Source: Thiorhodococcus drewsii AZ1 (GTDB lineage: Bacteria; Pseudomonadota; Gammaproteobacteria; Chromatiales; Chromatiaceae). From it: DNA of 64,000 nt. The notes beneath the pieces are model-generated. The model was given only the letters and a program-made list of their open reading frames with translations, had not been told where the DNA came from and did no database searches. The first letter of the stretch is position 1. Each line of letters opens with the position of its first letter. Below, one piece after another: positions 27,709 to 37,799 of the stretch. The position numbers and the translations under genes are program-made. Location: positions 1-64,000 of the forward strand of contig NZ_AFWT01000024.1 in assembly GCF_000224065.1 (NCBI RefSeq), read 5' to 3'.

Positions 27709-29385
27709 ATGGGCTTTTGGTTAATCGGAACGTTGGTCGGCATCCTCGCGGGCCTAGGTGGTTTTTTGGCGGCAACTCTCGGAGAGGGTGGTCTCTATCC
27801 CAGTCTTGCATCACATCTGATACTCGGCGTCGCGATCGCCGCGATCACCACATGGCTGCTCAAGAAAACCCTGGGCCAGGCGCTGCGCGGACTCGAAAGC
27901 ACGCTGTCGCACATGCACGCGGACGGAGATCTGTCGCGCCGCGTACCCGAGATCAAAGGTCCTACAGCCCGCTCGGCCTTGCTCTTCAACGCCCTGATCG
28001 AGAGCTTTCAGGGCATCATGGGCAAGGTCATCTTCGACGCCGAACGGGTCGCGGCGACGGCGGACGCACTCGCCAAGCATGCCCGCGTCGTCGCCGACGG
28101 ATCCAACGCCCAACGCGAAACGTCGGGCAATCTAGTCGAGCGGATCGAACGCATGACCACGAGCGTCAACGCGGCCGCCGAGCACGCCAGCCGAACCGCC
28201 GAGAACGCCCAGAATGCCCACGACCTCTCACAGGAGGGAACGCATACCGCTGCTGAGGCATCCAGCGAGATCGAGCGCATCGCGCGCTCCGTGGAGGGAT
28301 CGGCGCAGGTGATCGCCGCGCTCGGCGAGCGCTCCCAAGCGATCGGCGGAATCGTGAGCGTCATCCGCGAGATCGCCGAGCAGACCAATCTGCTCGCGCT
28401 CAACGCCGCGATCGAGGCGGCCCGCGCCGGCGAGCAGGGGCGCGGATTCGCCGTGGTCGCGGATGAGGTGAGAAGCCTTGCCGAGCGCACCGCGACATCG
28501 ACCAGCGAGATCGCCCCCATGATCGCCGCCATCCAACAGGAGACCCAAACCGCGATCGCCTCGATCCGTCAGGGCAGCGAGCAAGCAGACAGCGGCGCCA
28601 CCCTGGCCCGTCAGGCTGCGGATTCGCTCGACCACATCAACCGGGGCGCGCAGGAAACCATGGAACGGGTCGACGAGATCGCCGCCGTGATCACCGAGCA
28701 GGGACGCGAGAGCGAGCAGGTGGTCGGCGCGGTCCACGAGATCATGTCCATGGTCGAACGCAATGCATCCGGCGCAGCCGAAACCCTGCAGGAGGCTCAA
28801 GAGCTGGAGAGCCTGGCCGCGAATCTCCATGAGATCAGCAAGGTCTTCAAGTTGGGCGATACGGGTGCGGAAGCCATCGCCATCCATAAACGGATGCCCG
28901 ACATCGTCCAGCAAGCCGCCGCCGCGCTCGGCAAGACACTCGAACAGGCACTGGACCAAGGACATGTCGAAGAGCAGGCGCTCTTCGAGCCCAGCTACAC
29001 ACCGATTCCCGATACCGAGCCGAAAAAGTTCACCACCGGCTTCGATCACCTGACGGACAGGCTTTTCCCTCCGATCCAAGAACCCATCCTCGATCGGGAG
29101 CCGGCGCTCGTCTATGTCATCGGCTGCGACCGCAAGGGATATGTGCCGACCCACAACCGACGCTTCGCGCAGCCGTTGACCGGCAAGCCGGCCATCGATT
29201 TGATCCACAATCGCACCAAGCGCATCTTCGACGACCCGGTCGGGCGTCAGTGCGGCGCGCACGAGCTCTCATTCCTGATCCAGACCTATCGTCGCGACAC
29301 CGGCGAGATCGTCCACGACATCTCGGCACCGGTCTATATCCGGGGTCGCCACTGGGGCGGATGCCGGATCGGTTATCGCGCCTGA
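27709..29385 (+). CDS. Methyl-accepting chemotaxis protein with C-terminal PAS-like extension
   Basis: A 558-residue chemoreceptor. Two membrane segments at the N-terminus (about 1-22 and 35-55) enclose almost no periplasmic domain, so sensing is probably cytoplasmic or through the membrane. A HAMP-like linker precedes the signalling hairpin with the conserved tip [19 protein letters not shown] and [12 protein letters not shown]. The C-terminal 150 residues hold a domain with [26 protein letters not shown] and RGRHWGG, found at the end of many soluble-sensing receptors. ATG 27709 was chosen; TTG 27682 lies only 3 bases after AAGGAG. Its end overlaps the convergent pqiC by 13 bases. Confidence 0.9.
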   Translation: MGFWLIGTLVGILAGLGGFLAATLGEGGLYPSLASHLILGVAIAAITTWLLKKTLGQALRGLESTLSHMHADGDLSRRVPEIKGPTARSALLFNALIESFQGIMGKVIFDAERVAATADALAKHARVVADGSNAQRETSGNLVERIERMTTSVNAAAEHASRTAENAQNAHDLSQEGTHTAAEASSEIERIARSVEGSAQVIAALGERSQAIGGIVSVIREIAEQTNLLALNAAIEAARAGEQGRGFAVVADEVRSLAERTATSTSEIAPMIAAIQQETQTAIASIRQGSEQADSGATLARQAADSLDHINRGAQETMERVDEIAAVITEQGRESEQVVGAVHEIMSMVERNASGAAETLQEAQELESLAANLHEISKVFKLGDTGAEAIAIHKRMPDIVQQAAAALGKTLEQALDQGHVEEQALFEPSYTPIPDTEPKKFTTGFDHLTDRLFPPIQEPILDREPALVYVIGCDRKGYVPTHNRRFAQPLTGKPAIDLIHNRTKRIFDDPVGRQCGAHELSFLIQTYRRDTGEIVHDISAPVYIRGRHWGGCRIGYRA

Positions 29386-30008
29386 TCCTGAACCGGCTCG
29401 ACGGGGCGCGGCAGCGTACGCAGCGCCGCGGCCACATCCCGGCTGAAGTCGGCCAAAGCACCGCTCAGCGCCGCGATCGATGCGCCCGGATCGCTCGAGC
29501 TATCCCAGGGGCGCCGATAGACATCCTCCCGGACCAGGAGCACCCGGTCGACATCTGGGGCCAGGACGAACCAGCGCACCTTCAGCACGGCATCGCCGCC
29601 CCGAGTCCCTTCGAACGCCAGAACCTCGGCAGCGACTCGGAAGTCGAGCGGATAGCGAATATCGCTCGGGAACACCAGGATGCGACTGGTTCCGAGCAAC
29701 AGGGCCAGGTTTTCGCTCCAGACGCGCAGGAAATCGTCCTGCAGGGTTCCACCCCAGCGGTGGAATTCGTCGATCGTAAGACGATGACCGCCCTCGCGCT
29801 CCACGATCTGCGGGCGATCGAGAAACACCGGAAAGGACACGGGGCCGAGCCCCACGCTCAATTCAGGCCCAGAGACCTTGCCGTCGACGGCATCGGGCGA
29901 CAGCGGGGTCAGCGTATAGAAGCTCGACGGCGGGGTGCTCGCACAGCCGAGCAGCAGCGCCGCGAGACAACCGATCGACATCCATTCAGCCCGAATCCAG
30001 CGTCTCAT
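29373..30008 (-). CDS. pqiC: PqiC/YmbA family lipoprotein
   Basis: A 211-residue outer-membrane lipoprotein of the ABC-type auxiliary transport family. The signal peptide ends in the lipobox LLGC ([15 protein letters not shown]), and the mature part begins SFYTLTPL, typical of PqiC. It interacts with PqiB to complete a lipid path across the periplasm. ATG 30008 is used because GGAGG lies 5 bases upstream, inside the end of pqiB; GTG 30014 is an alternative. It is the last gene of pqiABC. Confidence 0.9.
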   Translation of the reverse strand: MRRWIRAEWMSIGCLAALLLGCASTPPSSFYTLTPLSPDAVDGKVSGPELSVGLGPVSFPVFLDRPQIVEREGGHRLTIDEFHRWGGTLQDDFLRVWSENLALLLGTSRILVFPSDIRYPLDFRVAAEVLAFEGTRGGDAVLKVRWFVLAPDVDRVLLVREDVYRRPWDSSSDPGASIAALSGALADFSRDVAAALRTLPRPVEPVQDQAR

Positions 30009-30010
30009 CC

Positions 30011-31693
30011 TCACCTCCCCTTACCTTTCAACAATGCATCCGGATGCCGCTCCAGATAGTCGGCCATGACCCGCACCGAGCGTGCGGCCGCCGAGACCTC
30101 CTGGAACATGCGCTGCATGTCCGAGTGGAAGGACGAGGTCGTCGAGAGCATCGACCCGGCCCGTTCCAACGCGCGCGTCCCCTCCTCCAAGGTCTTGGCG
30201 AGTTCAGGCGCGATCTTGAGATTGAGCTGCTCCGCCGTCCCGCGCACCTGTGCCAGCGTGCCCTGTAGCTCGTCGAGCGTCTGTTTGAGTTCCGGAGAAT
30301 TGACCAGCGCGTTGGCACCGGACGCAGCAGAGGCGAGATCGCGCCCGATCTGATCCACCGGAATCGCATCCAGCTTGCCGAGGATATCCGTGACCTTAGT
30401 GGTCAGCGCCTCCAGCGGCGTCGGGATGGTCGGGATCACATCGTAGCCGCCGTACTTGGCCACCGTCGCGGCAGGGGCGTCCGGATAGACATCGAGGTCC
30501 ACATAGAGATCGCCGGTCAGCAGGCTATCGAACTTGAGCTGGCCCCGCAGACCGCCCGACACCAGGCGGTCGACCAGATTGACGCCCTCCAGTGCGGTCG
30601 AATCGCCTCGGATCGCAATGCGATCCGGCTCCACCTCGACCAGCACCGGAATCTGAAAGGCCAGATTCTCGACGCTGTACTGCAGTTGGATATCCAACAC
30701 CTTGCCGATGTCGATCCCCTTGAGCAAAACGGGTGCGCCGATGACAAGTCCACGCACCGAACCCTCGAAGAACAGCAGATACCGCTCTTTGCGCGAATAG
30801 GTCTTGGCATGGGCCGCCTCACGGCTTGCATAGAGCGGAAAATTCTCCGGCACGGGACTGCCTGAGGTCACCGAACCGATAGTCTCTGGCGTATCGAATC
30901 CGACGCCACCGATCACAACCGAAAGAAGCGACTGGGTATCGACACTAAATCCGGCGCCCGACATGGAGAAATCGATCCCACTGGCGTTCCAGAACCGGGT
31001 ATTCCCGGACACCAGCGCATCGTGGGGCGAGGACACGAAGACCTCGATGCTCACCGCGCGTCCGTCCGCATCGAGCGAATAACCGACGACCTGACCGACC
31101 TGAATCTGGCGGTAATAGACGGGCGAGCCGATGTTGAGCGACCCGAGGGTAGGCGAGCGCAGCACGAACTGGGTACCGGGCTCGGCCGTGCTGAACAGCG
31201 GCGGTTCCTCCAAGCCCTTGAAGCGCCGTCGATCACGCCCCTTCTCGCCAGGGTCCATGGCGATGAATACGCCAGACAAGAGGGTATCCAGACCCGAGAT
31301 CCCGCTCGCGCTGACTCTTGGACGCTCGACCCAGAAACGGGTGTTCTCGCTCAGATGCTCGGCAAAGCCATGTTTGAGTTCGGCGGTCACGATCACCGTC
31401 TTGAGATCCGCGCCCACGTCGATCGCCGTGACCTGACCGACATCCACATCCTTGAACTTGACCTTGGTCTGTCCGGCCGACAGCCCGGACGCGGTCTTGA
31501 ACTCGATGGTGACCGTCGGCCCCCGCTCGCTCAGCGTCTTGACCGCCAGCCAGGCACCAACCGCCACGGCGATCAAGGGGATCAGCCAGACCAGGGACAG
31601 GCGACTGGGCGGCCTGACGACCGCCTGCGGCATGGCGTCGGCGCCCGTCCCGTCTTCATTCGTCGCGCTTCGACCGCCCGGGGTCTCAGACAT
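30011..31693 (-). CDS. pqiB: PqiB, MCE-domain intermembrane lipid transport protein
   Basis: A 560-residue protein with one N-terminal membrane helix (LVWLIPLIAVAVGAWLAV) followed by three MCE/MlaD domains (starts near residues 58, 173 and 300: PTVTIEFKTASGLSAGQTKV, GTQFVLRSPTLGSLNIGSPV and RYLLFFEGSVRGLVIGAPV) and a long C-terminal coiled coil. MCE rings of PqiB form a hydrophobic tube between the inner and outer membranes. Its start overlaps the end of pqiA by 8 bases. Confidence 0.94.
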   Translation of the reverse strand: MSETPGGRSATNEDGTGADAMPQAVVRPPSRLSLVWLIPLIAVAVGAWLAVKTLSERGPTVTIEFKTASGLSAGQTKVKFKDVDVGQVTAIDVGADLKTVIVTAELKHGFAEHLSENTRFWVERPRVSASGISGLDTLLSGVFIAMDPGEKGRDRRRFKGLEEPPLFSTAEPGTQFVLRSPTLGSLNIGSPVYYRQIQVGQVVGYSLDADGRAVSIEVFVSSPHDALVSGNTRFWNASGIDFSMSGAGFSVDTQSLLSVVIGGVGFDTPETIGSVTSGSPVPENFPLYASREAAHAKTYSRKERYLLFFEGSVRGLVIGAPVLLKGIDIGKVLDIQLQYSVENLAFQIPVLVEVEPDRIAIRGDSTALEGVNLVDRLVSGGLRGQLKFDSLLTGDLYVDLDVYPDAPAATVAKYGGYDVIPTIPTPLEALTTKVTDILGKLDAIPVDQIGRDLASAASGANALVNSPELKQTLDELQGTLAQVRGTAEQLNLKIAPELAKTLEEGTRALERAGSMLSTTSSFHSDMQRMFQEVSAAARSVRVMADYLERHPDALLKGKGR

Positions 31694-32930
31694 GCTTTCG
31701 CTCCAAACCGTCCCAGATCAACCTGGGATCGAATGACATCGCCGCGAGCATCGTCAGCATGACCACGGCACAGAAATAAACGGCCCCCGCTTCGGCTTGG
31801 ACCGAGGCCAGATTACCGAGACGCACCAACGCGACCAGGATGGTGACCACATAGATATCGACCATCGACCAGCGTCCGATCGCCTCGGTGATCCGGTAGA
31901 GCCGGGTCCGCTCCCGTGGACTCCAGCGCCAGCCCAATTGCACCGAGAGCAGTAGCGACAGGAGGATCAGGAGCTTCAGCATCGGAACGAAGATGCTGGC
32001 GATGAAAACGATGACGGCCAGAGGCCACATCCCGTGCTCGAAGAGAAAGATGACCCCGCTCAAGATGGTATCCGACTGGCTCTGACCGAGCGAGGTCACC
32101 GTCATGATGGGCAGCAGATTGGCCGGGATATAGAAGGCGATCGCCGCCATGACCAATGCCCAGGTGTGCTGCAGACTGCGCGGCTTGCGGGCGTGCAGCA
32201 CATCGGTGCAGCGCGGACAGCGCAGATGACGCCCGTCCCATAGCGCCGATTCGCGAGACATCACCAGTTCGCAGACGTCGCATGCCAGATGACCGTCGCC
32301 CGCACACGGCGGTTTCGAGGGCCCACGCGCCAACGGCACGCGCGACCAGACCTGATCCGGATCCAGCGCCGACTGGGCGCCCGCCAGAACCAGGATGAGC
32401 GCCCCGAAGGCGAACAGCGCGGCCCCGGGCACCATGGTCGCCATCTCCGACAGCTTCACCACCGAGACCAGAATCCCGACCATGAAGACATCCATCATCC
32501 CCCAAGGCGTGAGCGTGCGCACCCAGCGAAACAGTCTCGGAAGCCAGGGCGGCACGCGCTCCAGCATCAGCGGCACCAGTACCACGAGCAAAAGGACCAG
32601 CTGCAATCCGGGCGCAAGGACACTGGTGAAAAAGACGACGGCGGCGATGAAGACATTTCCGCCCCGCCAGAGATCCATGACACCGGTCATCAGGGTCGTC
32701 TGCGTCTCCTGCCCTCGCATCTCAAACGCGAGGAAGGGAAAGGCGTTGGCGATGACGAAAAGCACGATACCGGCGATCGTCAGGGCCAGGGTCCGATTGA
32801 TGCTGTCGGGACGATCGCGATGCAGCACATTGCCGCAACGCACGCACACCGCCGTCCCGCCCGGAGGAAGCGCCGGATTGCGCTGCAACAGACCGCATTC
32901 GAGACATTCGGTCAAGGCATCTCGGTTCAT
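31686..32930 (-). CDS. pqiA: PqiA, integral membrane partner of PqiB
   Basis: A 414-residue inner-membrane protein with two homologous halves, each made of a zinc-ribbon-like cysteine module and four membrane segments. The first module is CLECGLL plus CVRCGNVLHR; the second is CDVCELVM plus CPRCTDVLHARKPRS. The PqiA family is thought to load or energise PqiB-mediated lipid transport. It is the first gene of pqiABC. The ribosome-binding site before ATG 32930 is weak. Confidence 0.94.
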   Translation of the reverse strand: MNRDALTECLECGLLQRNPALPPGGTAVCVRCGNVLHRDRPDSINRTLALTIAGIVLFVIANAFPFLAFEMRGQETQTTLMTGVMDLWRGGNVFIAAVVFFTSVLAPGLQLVLLLVVLVPLMLERVPPWLPRLFRWVRTLTPWGMMDVFMVGILVSVVKLSEMATMVPGAALFAFGALILVLAGAQSALDPDQVWSRVPLARGPSKPPCAGDGHLACDVCELVMSRESALWDGRHLRCPRCTDVLHARKPRSLQHTWALVMAAIAFYIPANLLPIMTVTSLGQSQSDTILSGVIFLFEHGMWPLAVIVFIASIFVPMLKLLILLSLLLSVQLGWRWSPRERTRLYRITEAIGRWSMVDIYVVTILVALVRLGNLASVQAEAGAVYFCAVVMLTMLAAMSFDPRLIWDGLERKHV

Positions 32931-33062
32931 GGATCAAACATCCGGGACGACGCGCACACAGAGGCGTGAAAAGACAGACGCATGACAGCCGAGCGCGGGA
33001 CGCCTCCCGAGGAGGGCCGGAGTCCACCCCAGGATCGATGTCCTCACCTATTTTGCTGCGAC

Positions 33063-33091
33063 TGCACAAAAGGGCGCAAAGAGCGCATAAT
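33063..33091 (+). promoter_or_regulatory. Possible sigma-70 promoter in the pqiA-hydrolase gap
   Basis: TGCACA (33063-33068), 17 bases, then CATAAT (33086-33091). Each hexamer has about two mismatches or fewer to consensus. It lies about 190 bases before the hydrolase start. The rest of the 351-base gap 32931-33281 shows nothing I can support. Confidence 0.3.
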
Positions 33092-33281
33092 CGCACATCT
33101 TCCTAGCGTATCCATCACCCGCTGACGATCCTCGGTCCGGGCCTGACGATGCAGACAAAACCGCCTCATCGCACGGCCGTCACTGAAGCAATGCCGACCA
33201 ATGCCGGCATCAACCACCAATCCAAACCGATGCGCAGGCATCGATCAATCCGCAAAAAACAGTCCCCTGAAGGAGTTCCCG

Positions 33282-34073
33282 TTGTCTCACGCAGCTCAGC
33301 TCACGCCCACCGCCCTCGACGAATTTTGGAACCTCGCGACCGCCCCCTGGCGCCTTGCACTCGAAAGCCGCGCAAGCTGGGAGTTCGGTGCACTGCTCGC
33401 AACCCAGCCACTGCTGACGATGGCGCCACACGGTGACGGACATCCGGTTCTGGTCCTGCCAAGACTGCTTGGGTGCGACTTCTCGACCCAGCCACTGCGT
33501 TCCTTCCTGAGCCAGATGGGCTATGAGGCCCATCCCTGGGAACTGGGCGTCAATATGGGCCCGCGCGCGGGCGTCATGTCGGCCTGTCTGCGTCGACTGG
33601 ACACCCTGGAAAAACGCTACGGACGCAAGGTGAGCCTGATCGGCTGGAGCCTCGGCGGGCTCTACGCCCGCGAGCTTGCCAAGCTGGCCCCGGATCAGGT
33701 GCGGCAGGTCATCACGCTGGGCTCGCCATTCGCCGGCCACCCGAGTCCAACCGAGATATGGAATGCCTACGAGGACCTGACAGGCGACCACATCGGCCTG
33801 CCCAAGAACAGCGGCCCCTTGGAGACGCCTCCCCCCGTGCCCACGACCTCTATCTATAGCCGAACCGACGGTATCGTTCCCTGGAACAGCAGCCAAACGC
33901 ACCAGGGCCCGGCGGCGGAAAACATCGAGGTCGAATCAAGCCATCTCGGCCTCGCGGTCAATCCGACGGTGCTCTATGCCGTCGCCGACCGCCTAGCGCA
34001 ATCCGAGGGTGACTGGAAGCCGTTCGAGCGTAGCGGACTGCGCGAGCTCTTCTACCCCGATCCAACGCGCTAA
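33282..34073 (+). CDS. Alpha/beta hydrolase (lipase/esterase type)
   Basis: About 263 residues. The chain shows HPVLVLPRLLG for the oxyanion strand, nucleophile elbow GWSLGG, TDGIVPW with the acidic residue, and the catalytic His in SSHLGLAVNP, a pattern of PGAP1-like or triacylglycerol-lipase-like esterases. No signal peptide is seen. TTG 33282 is the proposed start because AGGAG (33271-33275) lies 6 bases upstream; the frame is open back to ATG 33201, which has no ribosome-binding site. The substrate is unknown. It is monocistronic and ends before a stem-loop terminator. Confidence 0.82.
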   Translation: MSHAAQLTPTALDEFWNLATAPWRLALESRASWEFGALLATQPLLTMAPHGDGHPVLVLPRLLGCDFSTQPLRSFLSQMGYEAHPWELGVNMGPRAGVMSACLRRLDTLEKRYGRKVSLIGWSLGGLYARELAKLAPDQVRQVITLGSPFAGHPSPTEIWNAYEDLTGDHIGLPKNSGPLETPPPVPTTSIYSRTDGIVPWNSSQTHQGPAAENIEVESSHLGLAVNPTVLYAVADRLAQSEGDWKPFERSGLRELFYPDPTR

Positions 34074-34101
34074 GAACCGATCCTAACCGATCTCGCACTC
34101 A

Positions 34102-34146
34102 CCTCATCCGGACCGCGCGTCATCCCTTGCGGTACGGATGAGGTTT
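34102..34146 (+). terminator. Stem-loop terminator after the hydrolase
   Basis: CCTCATCCG (34102-34110) pairs with CGGATGAGG (34135-34143), continued inside by ACCGC/GCGGT after one mismatch, with a 12-base loop, and followed by TTT. It lies 29 bases after the stop. Confidence 0.6.
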
Positions 34147-34326
34147 CCAAAAGGCCACCCACATCTTCGCCGAACGGCCCTCGAACGGCGCCCTCCCCGA
34201 AAACTTGCTCGGCGGATCCATCATCAGCCCCTCACCCAGGATCCTTTCGCGCCGATGAGACGAAGGCTATGATCCACTGGCCTCACCCCTACCACACCTG
34301 CGGCCAGCGCCGATAGCGAGCCATCC

Positions 34327-35538
34327 ATGCAGATCCGACCCAGCCTCCTGATCGTGCTCGCGCTTCTGTCCGGTCTGACGCCCTTCGCGATCGATCTCTA
34401 TTTACCAAGCCTGCCCGCCATCGCGATGGATCTCGAAACCTCCATCGAGGTGGCCCAGCTCAGCGTCACCATCTATCTGGGCGTCTTCGCCTGCGCGCAT
34501 CTCTTCCTGGGACCGCTCTCGGACGTGCTGGGCCGACGCGCGACCATCGGCGGCGGACTCTTCCTCTTCCTCGCGGCCGACCTCGCCTGCATGCTCGCGC
34601 CCCAGATCGAGGTCCTGCTCATCGCGCGCGGATTCCAGGCGCTCGGCGGCGCGGCCGTCGCGGTGACCGTCCCCGCACTGGTCAGAGATCTCTACGAGAA
34701 GGACGATTACGCCCGCGTCATGTCACTGGTGATGCTGGTGATGGCGATGGCACCGCTGGTCGCGCCCAGCCTGGGCTCGCTGATCATCGGGTTTGCCTCC
34801 TGGCGGGTCGTATTCCTGGTCCTGTTCGCTATCGCCTTAATCGCGACGGCGCTCTATTTCACCCTGGTCAGAGAGACGCTCCATCGTCAGCACCGTCATG
34901 CCTTCGATACCGGACTGATCCTGCGCAACTATCTGCGAATCATGCGCAACCGGGCGGCGGTGGGATATCTGCTGACCGGGGTTTGCAGCTTCGCCGGCAT
35001 GATGACCTTCGTGGTCACCTCGCCCTATGTCTACATCGAGCTGCATCGACTCCCGGCGACCTGGTTCGGGCTCGCCTTCGGCGCCAATGTCGCCGTGGGG
35101 ATGCTGTTCTCGGCGCTCAATGCACGCTTCGCGAAACGACTCGGCGCGGATCGTCTGCTGCTCTGGGCCCTAATCGTACAGAGTCTCTCCGGGCTGATGG
35201 CCTTCGCGCTCCTCCTGGCGGGCGCTCCGTCACTCTGGACGATCGCCCTGATGGCCGTCCTCTTTCTGGGCATGACCGGCGTCGTGCTCGGAAACGCCAT
35301 GGCGGGCTATATGGCCTTCTTTTCCAAGGCGGCGGGAACCGCCTCGGCCTTCGCCGGCGCAGCCAGATTCGGCGCCGGAGCGGCCATGGGAACGCTCGCC
35401 AGCGTCGCTCATGACGGGACGTCGGCCCCGCTGCTGATCGGCATGGGCGTTTGCGGAATCCTTGGATTGACCGCCTACACGACGCTCTGCCGCTCGCGAC
35501 CCCAGGTCGGCGGACAGGCAACGGACGACATCGGTTAA
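34327..35538 (+). CDS. Bcr/CflA family drug-resistance MFS exporter
   Basis: A 403-residue major facilitator with twelve membrane segments. Family signs are FAIDLYLPSLPAIA in TM1, the loop motif GPLSDVLGRR between TM2 and TM3, and ARGFQALGGAAVAV in TM4. Members export compounds such as bicyclomycin, sulfonamides or cysteine; the substrate here is unknown. No regulator adjoins. The ribosome-binding site (AGCGAG) is weak. Confidence 0.9.
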   Translation: MQIRPSLLIVLALLSGLTPFAIDLYLPSLPAIAMDLETSIEVAQLSVTIYLGVFACAHLFLGPLSDVLGRRATIGGGLFLFLAADLACMLAPQIEVLLIARGFQALGGAAVAVTVPALVRDLYEKDDYARVMSLVMLVMAMAPLVAPSLGSLIIGFASWRVVFLVLFAIALIATALYFTLVRETLHRQHRHAFDTGLILRNYLRIMRNRAAVGYLLTGVCSFAGMMTFVVTSPYVYIELHRLPATWFGLAFGANVAVGMLFSALNARFAKRLGADRLLLWALIVQSLSGLMAFALLLAGAPSLWTIALMAVLFLGMTGVVLGNAMAGYMAFFSKAAGTASAFAGAARFGAGAAMGTLASVAHDGTSAPLLIGMGVCGILGLTAYTTLCRSRPQVGGQATDDIG

Positions 35539-35614
35539 ATGGCCCGATAACATCCACCGCACCAATATCGCGCAACCGCTTTTCACAGATACCCCATTTG
35601 TTTTATGGTTACAG

Positions 35615-35637
35615 CTTCGTGACCATCGATCACGAAG
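35615..35637. promoter_or_regulatory. Palindrome upstream of the DUF2892 gene
   Basis: CTTCGTGA (35615-35622) and TCACGAAG (35630-35637) are perfect inverted repeats with a 7-base spacer, and ACGAAG recurs at 35639-35644. It resembles an operator for a small dimeric regulator and lies about 85 bases before ATG 35722. The N7 spacing does not fit the N6 of CRP sites. Confidence 0.4.
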
Positions 35638-35721
35638 AACGAAGCAACCGATCCAGGTCGGCCTGCGGCCATACCAAGCCAGCGGGCCATCATTCGAATC
35701 GAGCCTGACTGGAGCATCGAC

Positions 35722-35901
35722 ATGAACAAGAACATTGGCGAGAACGACCGCAAGTACCGCGCGATCGCGGGCATCCTATTCCTGTTGTGGGGCCTCTCCA
35801 CCGGCAACGCCTGGGGCCTGATTGGGTTCGCCCTGTTGGCAACGGCCTATCTGCGCTGGTGCCCGGTTTACATCCCCATGGACGTCGATACCACGCGCTG
35901 A
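35722..35901 (+). CDS. DUF2892 (YgaP-like) small membrane protein
   Basis: A 59-residue protein with one or two hydrophobic segments. The start MNKNIGENDRKYRAIAG and the closing CPVYIPM match the DUF2892 pattern (N-x-N-x-G-x2-DR at the start, Cys-Pro near the end). The family is the membrane half of YgaP, often fused to or beside rhodanese or ArsR-type regulators in sulfur metabolism, but neither is seen here. GGAG lies 8 bases before the ATG. The gene is monocistronic with a palindrome upstream. Confidence 0.85.
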   Translation: MNKNIGENDRKYRAIAGILFLLWGLSTGNAWGLIGFALLATAYLRWCPVYIPMDVDTTR

Positions 35902-35942
35902 GTCCAAACGGCCTCCGGCGCTTCAGCCGCCGTCCAAGGCCG

Positions 35943-35960
35943 CGACACAAGGATGTGTCG
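35943..35960 (+). terminator. Small stem-loop after the DUF2892 gene
   Basis: CGACACA (35943-35949) and TGTGTCG (35954-35960) flank a 4-base loop, 41 bases after the stop. No U-run follows, so it is a weak candidate. Confidence 0.35.
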
Positions 35961-36081
35961 ACGCCCCCGTACACACTCCGCCAATCCGATCCCGGCAATT
36001 TGTTCGTTTCCAGGACTCGTCGAACAAGGCGAGAACCGCTAGTCTTGCCATTCACAAAACACTTCTTCCGTGGCATGCGAG

Positions 36082-37248
36082 ATGGCGAAATTCTGGAAGC
36101 GAGGCAAGAGCGCGTCGGAATCACCCAAGGCCACCCAGGGCTCGAACGAGAAAAGCCAGAGGGCGACCCCGACTTCCCCGGTGATGGAACGAACCGCGCT
36201 GGACCAATTGGCCGCGGTTCTCAAGACCTGGGGTCAGTACGCCTTCGATCTGGACGAGATCAAGGCCAGCAGCATCAACGAGCAGATCGATGGCTGGGTG
36301 CGTCACATCCTGATGGCCACCCCGCGTCCAGGCCTGGAGCCCGCTCCAGAGGATGAGACCGGGGATGGGGATCCCGAACTCACCGCGCGACGCGACTGGC
36401 CGGGATTGAACGCCTTCGTCTCGCGACTCAGACGCAACGAGCAGTCATACGTCAACCGACAGATTGTCGGAACGCGACAGGTCATGGGTGACTTCGTCCA
36501 GACCCTGGGGCGCGTGCTGGCGGAGGATCAGGAGGAACAGACGCGGGTCCTCTCGGCGATCGGACACATGCGCACCGCCATTGAGGGTAACGCCCCGATC
36601 GAGACGTTGAGCGAGACGGCATTGCACGCCATCAATCTCATCACGGATATCGCCAAAGAGCGCTCCCGACGCAATCAGGGACTGCTCAACGAGCTCACCG
36701 GCAAGCTGCACGAGATGCGCGGAGAACTGGATGCGGCCCAGCGCGAGATGGAGCTCGATCCGCTAACCCGACTCTACAACCGCAAGGCGTTCGATATCCA
36801 ACTCGAACGCGTCTTCGAACTCTGCAAGCTCTCCGGACAGCCGGCCTGCCTGATGATGGTGGACGCGGATCACTTCAAACGCATCAACGACACCTTCGGA
36901 CACCCGGCAGGAGACCAGGTGCTGAAACGACTCGCGAACTGCTGCGTACAGAGCTTTCCGCGCAGGACGGATTTCGTCGCCCGTTACGGCGGCGAGGAGT
37001 TCGCCGTCGTGTTGCAGGACACCACGACCAGCACGGCGGTCCAGCTCGCCGAGCGTCTGCTGGACGTAGTGCGTGATTTGGAAATCGAGTACGAGCAGGA
37101 ACGGCTACGTATCACCATCTCGATCGGCATCGCCGAACTCAATGCGAGCCCCACGGCCAGCGACTGGCTCCAGGCATCCGACAAGGCGCTCTACCAGGCC
37201 AAGAATTCAGGCCGCGATCGCCTCGTCACCCAAGGACTCACGGTCTGA
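36082..37248 (+). CDS. Diguanylate cyclase (GGDEF domain)
   Basis: A 388-residue cytoplasmic protein. The N-terminal 220 residues form a helical region with no domain I recognise, ending in a coiled coil (LNELTGKLHEMRGELDAAQREME) that leads into a GGDEF domain starting DPLTRLYNRKAFD. The active-site loop is GGEEF, expected to be functional, and an RxxD inhibitory site is not obvious. It converts two GTP to c-di-GMP. ATG 36082 is chosen over GTG 36070; neither has a strong ribosome-binding site. It converges with the yqhA-type gene. Confidence 0.9.
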   Translation: MAKFWKRGKSASESPKATQGSNEKSQRATPTSPVMERTALDQLAAVLKTWGQYAFDLDEIKASSINEQIDGWVRHILMATPRPGLEPAPEDETGDGDPELTARRDWPGLNAFVSRLRRNEQSYVNRQIVGTRQVMGDFVQTLGRVLAEDQEEQTRVLSAIGHMRTAIEGNAPIETLSETALHAINLITDIAKERSRRNQGLLNELTGKLHEMRGELDAAQREMELDPLTRLYNRKAFDIQLERVFELCKLSGQPACLMMVDADHFKRINDTFGHPAGDQVLKRLANCCVQSFPRRTDFVARYGGEEFAVVLQDTTTSTAVQLAERLLDVVRDLEIEYEQERLRITISIGIAELNASPTASDWLQASDKALYQAKNSGRDRLVTQGLTV

Positions 37249-37280
37249 CCAAGGGTGGATGCACTCGACCCCAGTCTGGG

Positions 37281-37799
37281 TCAATGATCCTTGCCGTGGT
37301 CGCGATGGCTGGCGAACGACATGCGGTCCAGCAGCCCCAGCAGCAGCGCCGAGACCACGAACGTCAGGTGAATGATGACGTACCACATGAGCTGCTCGCT
37401 CGGCACATGGGGGATGTTGACGAACTCCTGCAGCAGATGGATCGACGAGATGGCCACGATCGAGGCCGCCAGCTTCAGCTTCAGGGTGCCGGCATCCAGT
37501 TTGCCGAGCCAGGCCAGCTTGTCGTCCCCTTCCTCGATATCGATCTGAGAGACGAAGTTCTCGTATCCGGAGAACATGACCATCACCACCAGACTCCCGA
37601 CCAGCGACAGATCGATCAGACCCAAGACGAGGAGCACCATATTCGACTCGGTCATCTCCAGAATATGGGTGAGCAGGTGATAGATCTCCTGAAAGAATTT
37701 GACGCCAATCGCGACCAGCACCAGGGCCAGTCCGAGATAGATGGGCGCCAACAGCCAGCGGCTGCCGTAAAGCAGACGTTCGACGAAACGTTCCAGCAC
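37281..37799 (-). CDS. yqhA: YqhA family (UPF0114) inner-membrane protein
   Basis: A 172-residue protein with four membrane segments, beginning [21 protein letters not shown] and containing [20 protein letters not shown] and the C-terminal [20 protein letters not shown]. These fit the UPF0114/YqhA family, of unknown function. GTG 37799 is the proposed start, with GGAG about 10 bases upstream; the frame is open back to 37964 but has no family residues there. It is divergent from the octahaem cytochrome gene. Confidence 0.85.
   Translation of the reverse strand: MLERFVERLLYGSRWLLAPIYLGLALVLVAIGVKFFQEIYHLLTHILEMTESNMVLLVLGLIDLSLVGSLVVMVMFSGYENFVSQIDIEEGDDKLAWLGKLDAGTLKLKLAASIVAISSIHLLQEFVNIPHVPSEQLMWYVIIHLTFVVSALLLGLLDRMSFASHRDHGKDH

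Noticed and set aside
27183-27743. Two short minus-strand frames in the amt-chemoreceptor gap
   Set aside because: They overlap the amt control region, lack ribosome-binding sites and have no family features.
35615-35637. CRP/FNR site before the DUF2892 gene
   Set aside because: GTGA and TCAC are separated by 7 bases, not 6, and the outer bases do not match CRP or FNR.
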